Source: Deltaproteobacteria bacterium (lineage in GTDB: Bacteria > Desulfobacterota_B > Binatia > UBA9968). From it: a stretch of DNA of 5,047 nt. Shown here piece by piece: positions 1 to 4,472 of this stretch. The position numbers were made by a program, and so were the translations under genes. Location: positions 1 through 5,047 of the forward strand of contig JAUXIP010000193.1 in assembly GCA_030620935.1 (NCBI GenBank), written 5' to 3'. The notes beneath the pieces were generated by a model. The model was not told the DNA's origin. It saw only the letters and a list, made by a program, of their open reading frames with translations, and searched no databases. How positions within the stretch are numbered: the first letter of the stretch is position 1; each line of letters begins with the position of its first letter.

Positions 1-436
1 AGGAGCGGTGGCCACAGAGAAGATCAATGTCGGCATCATTCTTACCGTAACCCCTCAGATCTCCTCCGACGGCTTTGTCCTTATGAATATCCAGGTCAAA
101 TCAAGTTCCATCGCTGCAAATGCATTAGGAGGGGGTGATGCTATTTCCTTCGATGAGCTTTCCCGTGAGGCTACCTCCAATGTCCTGGTCCGGGATGGAG
201 AGACAATCGTGATCGGGGGTATTTTGAAAGACACGAGCGCCACGGATCAGCAAGGAATCCCCTATCTCAAAGATATTCCCATTTTTGGCTGGCTTTTTAA
301 GAACATTAGCTGGTCGAAAGACTATGAAGAGCTGATGGTCTTTATTACCCCACGCATCATATCGGGCGGATCGGCAAATCTCCCCACTGCAGAAGAGCTC
401 TGGCGTCAGCACATGAAGAAGACCAAAGGGAGTTGA
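1..436 (+). CDS. pilQ: Type IV pilus secretin PilQ, C-terminal part (5' end outside window)
   Basis: PilQ is the outer-membrane secretin whose multimeric ring lets the type IV pilus cross the outer membrane. Only the last ~144 codons are present; the frame is open to the left edge from base 2, so the GTG at 8 is an internal valine and not a start. The visible part is the end of the secretin domain: a beta-strand pair around LTVTPQISSDGFVLMNIQV, then REATSNVLVRDGETIVIGGI, then GIPYLKDIPIFGWLFKN, then the final FITPRII strand. These blocks are diagnostic of the PilQ/PulD/GspD superfamily. The tail after the barrel (AEELWRQHMKKTKGS) is short and polar. PilQ is favoured over GspD because of the compact C-terminus and the aro genes directly downstream, an order known for pilMNOPQ loci. 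The stop is TGA at 434-436, 67 nt before aroC. No truncation is seen at the 3' end. Confidence 0.93.
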   Translation, partial: GAVATEKINVGIILTVTPQISSDGFVLMNIQVKSSSIAANALGGGDAISFDELSREATSNVLVRDGETIVIGGILKDTSATDQQGIPYLKDIPIFGWLFKNISWSKDYEELMVFITPRIISGGSANLPTAEELWRQHMKKTKGS

Positions 437-503
437 GCTCGTCGTCCCTCTTCCACTCCCTCACCGCTGGCCTGCAAATCCAGAATAGAGTATTATACCC
501 CCC

Positions 504-1700
504 ATGCTGCGCTATTTTACCGCGGGGGAATCGCATGGCCCCTGCTTGACAACCATCATCGACGGTGTCCCCTCCGGATTTACCATAGACGCGCAGAAGA
601 TCAATCATGATCTCTGGCGCCGCCAACAGGGTTACGGGCGTGGCGGACGCATGTTGATCGAAAAGGACGAGGTGCAGATCCGCTCCGGCATCCGTTGGGG
701 CGAAACGTTGGGCTCGCCGGTCGCCCTGGGGATCGAAAACCGAGACTGGAAAAACTGGACCAAGAAAATGTCGGCCGATCCCGGCGACCGGGACGAAAAG
801 CTGGCGGTCACCAAGCCACGGCCGGGTCACGCCGATCTCACCGGGATTTTTAAATATCATCACTCGGACATCCGCAATATCCTTGAGCGTGCCAGTGCCC
901 GGGATACCGTCTCTCGGACCGCCGTCGGCTCCTTCTGCAAACAACTGCTTGCGCCGTTTGGGATTCGAATCATGGCTTATATCCGCTCGCTGGGGAATGT
1001 TCAGGCTAAAACCGAAGCTCTTACTTACGAAGAGATCTTCGCTCGGGCTGAAGAGTCACCGGTCCGCGTCGCCGACAAAGAGGCCGAGGAAAAGATGATC
1101 GCCCTGATCGACGAATGCAAAAAAGCCGGCGATACGCTCGGAGGCATCTTCGAAGTAGTGGTCTTAGGATTGCCCCCCGGCCTCGGCAGCCATACCCAAT
1201 GGGACCGCAAGGTCGACGGCCGCCTGGCCCAAGCGCTCATGAGCATCCAAGCCATTAAAGGAGTCGAGATCGGTCTCGGCTTTGAGATGGCCCGACGGCG
1301 CGGATCTGAAGTTCATGATGAGATCTTCTTCGATCCTAATAAGATGGTCACCGAAGGCACGCCGAGAATCGTCCCCACGGGATTCTATCGCGGCAGTAAT
1401 AACTCGGGAGGGACCGAGGGAGGAATGTCCAACGGCGCCCCTTTGGTCGTTCGTGCCGCCATGAAGCCCATCTCCACCCTCATGAGCCCACTCAAATCCG
1501 TTGACTTGAGGTCGAAGCAGGCTGCGGACGCGTCGGTAGAACGCTCGGATGTCTGCTCCGCCCCGGCCGCGGCCGTGGTGGGTGAAGCCGTGGTCGCCTT
1601 TGAACTGGCGGTCGCTTTCTTGGAAAAGTTCGGCGGCGACTCTCTCCATGAGATCAAGCGCAACTACGAAGGGTACTTGGAGCAGATCAAAAATTTCTAA
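504..1700 (+). CDS. aroC: Chorismate synthase
   Basis: AroC catalyses the last step of the shikimate pathway in the cytosol: anti-1,4-elimination of phosphate from EPSP to give chorismate, using reduced FMN. The product is 398 residues, like the longer bacterial forms (E. coli is about 360). All three family signatures are visible: GESHG at residues 8-12, ERASARDTVSRTAVGSF at 128-144, and RSDVCSAPAAAVVGEA at about 347-362. Other conserved blocks are RRQQGYGRGGRM at 39-50, RPGHAD at 106-111 with the catalytic-type histidine H109 (the other is H11), and the glycine-rich SGGTEGGMSNG at 301-311. The ATG at 504 gives the expected N-terminus MLRYFTAGESHG. There is no good Shine-Dalgarno sequence; the closest purine run (AGAG at 487-490) is 13 nt upstream. 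The gene is intact and ends in TAA. It follows pilQ and precedes the repeat-flanked nuclease gene and aroK. Confidence 0.97.
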   Translation: MLRYFTAGESHGPCLTTIIDGVPSGFTIDAQKINHDLWRRQQGYGRGGRMLIEKDEVQIRSGIRWGETLGSPVALGIENRDWKNWTKKMSADPGDRDEKLAVTKPRPGHADLTGIFKYHHSDIRNILERASARDTVSRTAVGSFCKQLLAPFGIRIMAYIRSLGNVQAKTEALTYEEIFARAEESPVRVADKEAEEKMIALIDECKKAGDTLGGIFEVVVLGLPPGLGSHTQWDRKVDGRLAQALMSIQAIKGVEIGLGFEMARRRGSEVHDEIFFDPNKMVTEGTPRIVPTGFYRGSNNSGGTEGGMSNGAPLVVRAAMKPISTLMSPLKSVDLRSKQAADASVERSDVCSAPAAAVVGEAVVAFELAVAFLEKFGGDSLHEIKRNYEGYLEQIKNF

Positions 1701-1751
1701 AGCAATCCGAAGTTACTCTAGGACGATTGTATAGCGAATGCCTGATTTTTT

Positions 1752-1784
1752 CCCTCTCCCGTTGGGAGAGGGTCAGGGTGAGGG
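1752..1784 (+). repeat. Palindromic REP-like repeat, copy 1 (left end of the nuclease cassette)
   Basis: CCCTCTCCC (1752-1760) and GGGAGAGGG (1764-1772) form a perfect 9-bp stem with a 3-nt loop (GTT). TCA and a third block, GGGTGAGGG (1776-1784), follow. The copy lies in the aroC to DUF559 gap. It is preceded by six T residues (1746-1751) and has no T run after it on + or equivalent on -, so it is not a standard intrinsic terminator. Its last bases (AGGG 1781-1784) stand where a ribosome-binding site for the following gene should be. Copy 2 (2137-2171) is the same design on the opposite strand, and copy 3 (2248-2274) is a shortened direct copy. Confidence 0.85.
1781..1784 (+). promoter_or_regulatory. 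Ribosome-binding site of the DUF559 gene, supplied by repeat copy 1
   Basis: AGGG lies 8 nt before the ATG at 1793 and is the last part of the repeat block GGGTGAGGG. It is the only SD-like stretch at proper spacing for any candidate start of this gene, and it supports ATG 1793 over the upstream in-frame TTG at 1727 and GTG at 1778, which lie before or inside the palindrome. Confidence 0.5.
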
Positions 1785-1792
1785 CTTACGGA

Positions 1793-2203
1793 ATGCAGCC
1801 TAAACCCACCACATTGAGGGACAGAGCCCGCCGACTGCGCCGCGACCAAACCGATGCCGAAAGCCGGCTCTGGACACGATTGCGGGCCCGGCAACTAGGC
1901 GGCGCTAAATTTCGCCGCCAACATCCTATCGGAGGCTTCATTGTTGATTTTTGTTGCCTAGAGCGCGGATTGGTCGTCGAGTTGGACGGAAGTCATCATG
2001 CGGCTCAGGCAAAAAAAGATCGGAGAAGATCCGATATCCTCAAACGGCATGGCTATCGAGTGCCGCGATTCTGGGACAATGAAGTTCTGACGGATACTGA
2101 TGCGGTGCTGGAGCGAATTCTTGGAGCGTTAAGCGACCCTCACCCATACCCTCTCCCTAGTCGGGCGAGGGGAAAGAAAAAATACGGTGCAGCTAACAGA
2201 TGA
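1793..2203 (+). CDS. DUF559 domain protein (Vsr-like / PD-(D/E)XK endonuclease fold)
   Basis: This small cytosolic protein of 136 residues belongs to the DUF559 family, which is related to very-short-patch-repair (Vsr) type nucleases; its substrate and role are not known. The domain fills residues ~8-112: ARRLRRDQTDAESRLW (12-27), LGGAKFRRQHPIGGFIVDF (35-53), VVELDGSHH (61-69), then GYRVPRFWDNEVL (87-99) and a last helix. Candidate active-site residues are D52, the E64/D65 pair and H68/H69, all present, so it is probably functional. I start at ATG 1793, not TTG 1727, because the extra 22 residues are read from the palindromic repeat and are not part of the domain. Residues ~114-128 (SDPHPYPLPSRARGK) are encoded by repeat copy 2, so the tail is repeat-derived. 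The gene has no link to aromatic biosynthesis and lies between aroC and aroK, which suggests insertion. Confidence 0.85.
   Translation: MQPKPTTLRDRARRLRRDQTDAESRLWTRLRARQLGGAKFRRQHPIGGFIVDFCCLERGLVVELDGSHHAAQAKKDRRRSDILKRHGYRVPRFWDNEVLTDTDAVLERILGALSDPHPYPLPSRARGKKKYGAANR
2137..2171 (-). repeat. Palindromic REP-like repeat, copy 2 (inverted; inside the 3' end of the DUF559 gene)
   Basis: On the + strand the blocks are CCCTCACCC (2137-2145), ATA, CCCTCTCCC (2149-2157), TAGTC, and GGGCGAGGG (2163-2171). Read on the - strand, this is the same order as copy 1. The stem pairs 8 of 9 positions (T2154 faces C2166), with a 5-nt loop. In the reading frame of the DUF559 gene it encodes the P/R-rich tail (PHPYPLPSRARG). 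The outer block on each copy faces the gene, so copies 1 and 2 form inverted repeats around it. Confidence 0.85.
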
Positions 2204-2247
2204 TAGATCCAAAGGGTGGAGTCTTAAGAATTTGATTGAAGGCAATT

Positions 2248-2274
2248 CCCTCTCCCACTAGGAGAGGGTGAGGG
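2248..2274 (+). repeat. Palindromic REP-like repeat, copy 3 (shortened, direct orientation, before aroK)
   Basis: CCCTCTCC (2248-2255) pairs perfectly with GGAGAGGG (2261-2268) around a CACTA loop, and TGAGGG follows directly (2269-2274). Compared with copy 1, a 6-nt TCAGGG unit is absent, so the stem block and the outer block merge. Its loop shares ACTA with copy 2 read on the - strand (GACTA). It occupies the DUF559 to aroK gap and ends 60 nt before the likely aroK start. Apart from this copy and the aroK RBS, the gap at 2204-2334 shows nothing I recognise. Confidence 0.8.
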
Positions 2275-2323
2275 ACTGGGCTCGGTGGTCGGGCGCTCTG
2301 CCGTCCCCCAGAGAATTTGAATC

Positions 2324-2327
2324 AGGG
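2324..2327 (+). promoter_or_regulatory. Ribosome-binding site that decides the aroK start
   Basis: AGGG lies 7 nt before GTG 2335. The alternative TTG at 2317 has only a weak AGAGA stretch too close to it (2310-2314). The GTG start also gives an N-terminus closer to the usual length before the first strand and Walker A motif of shikimate kinases. Confidence 0.5.
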
Positions 2328-2334
2328 CAACGTC

Positions 2335-2898
2335 GTGCCACCACAGTCAAGGAAAAATATCGCGCTGACCGGCTTTATGGCCGTTGGCAAGAGTGTCGTG
2401 GGCCGGAGACTGGCCCGGCGGCTGAAACGGCCTTTTGTAGATATCGATCAGGCCATCGAAAAAAAAGAAGGGATGAAAGTACGCGAGATCTTCGACCATA
2501 CAGGGGAGGCCTACTTCCGTCGGTTGGAGAAACAAACCTTGGCAGAGGTCCTGGAGCGGAACGGCCAAGTCATTGCCACCGGTGGTGGGGCCGTCTTGGA
2601 TGAAGAAAATCTTGCCCTATTGAAAAAAAGGAGCCTGCTCATCTACCTCAAGGCTGCCCCCGAAGTCTTGCACCAACGGTCGGGAACCGGCGGGAAGCGG
2701 CCTTTGTTGAAGGGGCATGACACGCAGAAACGGATCGAGGAGCTTTTGAAACAGCGCGAGAAGCGCTATGCTCAGGCTCATTTCAGCATCGACACGCGCG
2801 GCCTGCCGGTCAAGGAGATTGTCGAGAAAATCATTCGGGAGATAGAATCCAGGAGTCAGAATCCAGAAGTCAGAAGGGGGCGGAAGGAAGGACTGTGA
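2335..2898 (+). CDS. aroK: Shikimate kinase
   Basis: AroK phosphorylates shikimate at the 3-hydroxyl with ATP, step five of the pathway, in the cytosol. The protein is 187 residues from GTG 2335 (193 from the alternative TTG 2317), against about 170 in typical members. Visible motifs are Walker A GFMAVGKS (13-20), the shikimate-binding D36-I-D38 pair, R62 in GEAYFRRLE, GGGAV (83-87, Walker-B-like loop), lid arginine R122 in KRPLL, and R141 in the QREKRY helix. All key residues are present, so it should be active. The last ~15 residues (ESRSQNPEVRRGRKEGL region) exceed the fold and are encoded by a 14-bp tandem repeat (2845-2872), a repeat-derived extension. Most of the upstream spacing is taken by repeat copy 3. 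The next gene, aroB, starts 37 nt after the TGA. AroK and not AroL is chosen because of the aroB linkage. Confidence 0.95.
   Translation: MPPQSRKNIALTGFMAVGKSVVGRRLARRLKRPFVDIDQAIEKKEGMKVREIFDHTGEAYFRRLEKQTLAEVLERNGQVIATGGGAVLDEENLALLKKRSLLIYLKAAPEVLHQRSGTGGKRPLLKGHDTQKRIEELLKQREKRYAQAHFSIDTRGLPVKEIVEKIIREIESRSQNPEVRRGRKEGL
2845..2872 (+). repeat. 14-bp tandem repeat (two units) in the 3' end of aroK
   Basis: GAATCCAGGAGTCA (2845-2858) is followed directly by GAATCCAGAAGTCA (2859-2872), one mismatch in 14. The unit length is not a multiple of three, so the two units are read in different frames in AroK. A third partial unit start, GAAG, follows. An inverted degenerate relative lies at 2900-2924. 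Repeats of this GAATCCAGGAGTCA style are familiar to me from intergenic regions of some environmental Gram-negative genomes; that is recollection, not a search. Confidence 0.8.
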
Positions 2899-2931
2899 GT
2901 ACTGGCTCCCGGCTACTGAATTCTATTTTTT
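2858..2931 (+). promoter_or_regulatory. Imperfect inverted repeat followed by T6 before aroB (possible attenuator or degenerate terminator)
   Basis: The left arm 2858-2876 and right arm 2906-2924 can pair at 14 of 19 positions plus one G-U, with a loop of about 29 nt. Six T residues follow (2926-2931), and the aroB ATG is at 2936. The arms come from the repeat family of the tandem at 2845-2872. The stem is interrupted and the loop is long, so termination would be weak at best. It could simply be a repeat insertion with no regulatory role. Confidence 0.3.
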
Positions 2932-2935
2932 AGAT

Positions 2936-4015
2936 ATGCGCGCCCTCGCAGTAAACCTAGGCGATCGTTCGTACCCAATTTACTTAGGAGACGGCCTCTT
3001 GTCCCATGCGGGAGAGCTGCTGAGAAAGGCTGGATGCGGGGAGAAAGTCTGCATCATCACGAACCCGACCGTTGCTGGGCTTTATCTTGAACCTGTACAA
3101 GCAGCTCTTGGCCGCGCTGGTTTTAAAACTACGCAGATCCTGGTTCCGGACGGAGAGGAATATAAGGAGTTAAGATCTCTTTCCGCCATTTATGACCAGT
3201 TGATCAGCGAGAGGTTCGAACGTAGTTCCTCCGTCTTGGCGTTGGGAGGGGGAGTGATCGGCGATTTGGCCGGATTTGCCGCAGCGACTTTTCTGAGGGG
3301 GATCCCGTACATCCAAGTCCCGACGACCCTGCTCGCCCAGGTGGACTCAAGCGTGGGAGGAAAGACCGGCATCAATCATCCCGAGGGGAAAAATCTGATC
3401 GGCGCCTTTTATCAGCCTCGGCTTGTTGTCATCGATCTCTCAGTCCTTCAGAGCCTACCTCGGAGGGAACTCCTGGCAGGGCTGGCGGAGGTGATCAAAT
3501 ACGGGATCATCGAAGATCCAGCGTTGTTTCGCCTACTGGAGGAAAAACTGGACTCTTTCCTGGCCTTAGACAAAGAGCTTCTTGCGGAAGCCGTCGCTAC
3601 CTCATGCGCCATCAAGGCCAAGGTGGTCGAAAAAGATGAGCGAGAAAGTGACTACCGCTCGGTTCTCAATTTCGGCCATACCATCGGCCACGCCCTGGAA
3701 TCGCTTACCGGTTATCAAAGCTTGCTTCACGGTGAAGCCATTGCGATCGGGATGGTCCAGGCGGCAATCCTTTCCGCGAAGGAGGGCGCCTGCGATGGAG
3801 AGAGCGTGCAGCGGATTCGCCGGCTTTTCCAGGCAGCGGGATTGCCGACGGAGATTCCCGCGGATATTAAGACGGCAGAGTTGGTCAAGAGAATGGAGCT
3901 TGACAAAAAATCCGCGGGAGGAAAAATCAAGTTTATCCTCTGCGCCGGGATTGGAAAGACTCGGTTTCACTGGTTCTCGCCTGAAGAGATCGTGGCCAAT
4001 CTGGGAAAAGGGTGA
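2936..4015 (+). CDS. aroB: 3-dehydroquinate synthase
   Basis: AroB converts DAHP to 3-dehydroquinate, step two of the pathway, using NAD+ and a divalent metal (Zn or Co) in the cytosol. The 359 residues match the family length. In order: the N-terminal nucleotide-binding half with PDGEEYKEL (71-79), GGGVIGDLAGFAA (104-116) and PTTLLAQVDSSVGGKTGIN (129-147), then the metal-binding C-terminal half. Metal ligands are E185 in AGLAEVIKYG, H248 in NFGHTIGHALE and H265 in LLHGEAIAIGM. MELDKK (320-325) is the usual late motif. Start ATG 2936 gives a standard N-terminus; the frame is open further upstream but I find no plausible start there. No Shine-Dalgarno is visible, only a T-rich stretch after the inverted repeat, so initiation may depend on reinitiation from aroK or on an unstructured leader. 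The stop is 3 nt before aroQ. Confidence 0.97.
   Translation: MRALAVNLGDRSYPIYLGDGLLSHAGELLRKAGCGEKVCIITNPTVAGLYLEPVQAALGRAGFKTTQILVPDGEEYKELRSLSAIYDQLISERFERSSSVLALGGGVIGDLAGFAAATFLRGIPYIQVPTTLLAQVDSSVGGKTGINHPEGKNLIGAFYQPRLVVIDLSVLQSLPRRELLAGLAEVIKYGIIEDPALFRLLEEKLDSFLALDKELLAEAVATSCAIKAKVVEKDERESDYRSVLNFGHTIGHALESLTGYQSLLHGEAIAIGMVQAAILSAKEGACDGESVQRIRRLFQAAGLPTEIPADIKTAELVKRMELDKKSAGGKIKFILCAGIGKTRFHWFSPEEIVANLGKG
4009..4012 (+). promoter_or_regulatory. Ribosome-binding site of aroQ, overlapping the aroB 3' end
   Basis: AGGG (4009-4012) is 6 nt before ATG 4019 and immediately precedes the aroB TGA. The wider GGTGATCC (4011-4018) also matches the extended complement of a typical 16S rRNA 3' end. 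The arrangement suggests translational coupling of aroB and aroQ. Confidence 0.6.
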
Positions 4016-4018
4016 TCC

Positions 4019-4459
4019 ATGGCAAAAAAAAGAAAAATCTTGGTGCTCCACGGCCCCAACCTGAATCTCCTGGGCAAAAGACAACCGGACATTTACGGCA
4101 AACTGACTTTGGCCCAGATCAATCGTAAGATCCAAACCCTTGCCGATGAGCTTGGTGTCAAAGTGGACATCCGCCAGTCGAACAGCGAGGGAGAACTAGT
4201 CAACTGGATCCAGGAGGCGCCCCGTGAGTGCGGTGCTATCGTTATCAATGCCGCCGCTTATACCCATTCGAGCGTGGCGTTGAGGGACGCCTTGACGGCA
4301 GTGGGGATCCCAGCGATCGAAGTTCACATCTCCAATATCTATAAAAGGGAGGCTTTTCGGAAAAAATCGTTGATCGCCGAGGCGGTGGTAGGACAAATCG
4401 CCGGCTTTGGGGTGCAAAGCTATCTTTTGGCGCTGCGGGCTGTAGTGGAATACATCTAG
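4019..4459 (+). CDS. aroQ: 3-dehydroquinate dehydratase, type II
   Basis: AroQ removes water from 3-dehydroquinate to give 3-dehydroshikimate, step three of the pathway, acting directly on the AroB product. At 146 residues it has the length of the type II (dodecameric, non-Schiff-base) enzyme and lacks any similarity to the ~220-residue type I AroD. Motifs are HGPNLNLLGKRQPDIYG (11-27), which carries R21 and the catalytic base Y26, NAAAYTHSS (77-85) with N77 and H83, and EVHISNIYKREAFR (101-114) with E101, catalytic H103 and R114. All active-site positions are intact. Residues AAA in the second motif replace the more common PGA or AGA, a tolerated variation. The gene is 3 nt after aroB, with an AGGG site inside the end of aroB. 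It is the last + strand gene; its TAG is 13 nt from the stop of the convergent gene, with no evident terminator hairpin. Confidence 0.96.
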   Translation: MAKKRKILVLHGPNLNLLGKRQPDIYGKLTLAQINRKIQTLADELGVKVDIRQSNSEGELVNWIQEAPRECGAIVINAAAYTHSSVALRDALTAVGIPAIEVHISNIYKREAFRKKSLIAEAVVGQIAGFGVQSYLLALRAVVEYI

Positions 4460-4472
4460 GTCGGCCAGTGGC

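Larger units (their letters stand above)
1752..2171 (+). mobile_element. Putative small cassette: DUF559 gene bounded by inverted palindromic repeats
   Basis: The outer limits are repeat copy 1 (CCCTCTCCC ... GGGTGAGGG on +) and repeat copy 2 (the same blocks on -), so the unit has terminal inverted repeats of about 33-35 nt around one gene. It separates aroC from aroK, genes otherwise expected to be close together in one operon. The 3' end of the coding region runs through the right repeat and stops 32 nt beyond it, so the unit is not a clean transposon with its gene wholly inside. No transposase, no RAYT and no clear target-site duplication is seen. The call is inference from layout. A conserved gene with repeats seeded beside it independently would look similar. 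Confidence 0.35.

Noticed and set aside
437..503. C-rich stretch after pilQ (CCCTC twice at about 449-466) as a fourth copy of the palindrome
   Set aside because: It has no pairing GGGAGAGGG arm; similarity is limited to short pyrimidine runs.
357..944. Long open frame on the - strand over the pilQ end and aroC start
   Set aside because: It lies antisense to two well-supported genes, has no recognisable domain, and is explained by GC-rich codon bias of aroC.
1164..1649. 161-codon open frame antisense to aroC
   Set aside because: Shadow of the aroC coding frame; the sense strand has clear family motifs all through this stretch.
1727..1792. Upstream TTG start that would add 22 residues to the DUF559 protein
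   Set aside because: The added residues (SLSRWERVRVRA) are read from the palindromic repeat, are not part of the domain, and the TTG has no SD; ATG 1793 has AGGG at 8 nt.
1752..2274. The three palindromes as a CRISPR array or as intrinsic terminators
   Set aside because: The copies are unevenly spaced, differ in orientation and length, and a gene lies between two of them. None is followed by a T run on the strand where it would terminate.
2268..2603. 111-codon + strand frame starting at copy 3 and overlapping aroK
   Set aside because: Out of frame with aroK, low-complexity R/G-rich translation with no domain; the shikimate kinase frame has all motifs.
4024..4031. Run of eight A at the start of aroQ (and A8 at 2459-2466 in aroK) as programmed frameshift sites
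   Set aside because: Both genes are in frame and full length through the runs and no alternative product frame follows; these are lysine codons.
3602..4135. 177-codon open frame antisense to aroB/aroQ
   Set aside because: Covers conserved metal-binding motifs of aroB on the sense strand; no start signal or family resemblance.
4460..4472. Bidirectional terminator between aroQ and the convergent gene
   Set aside because: Only 13 bases separate the stops and I find no stable stem with a T run there or just beyond.
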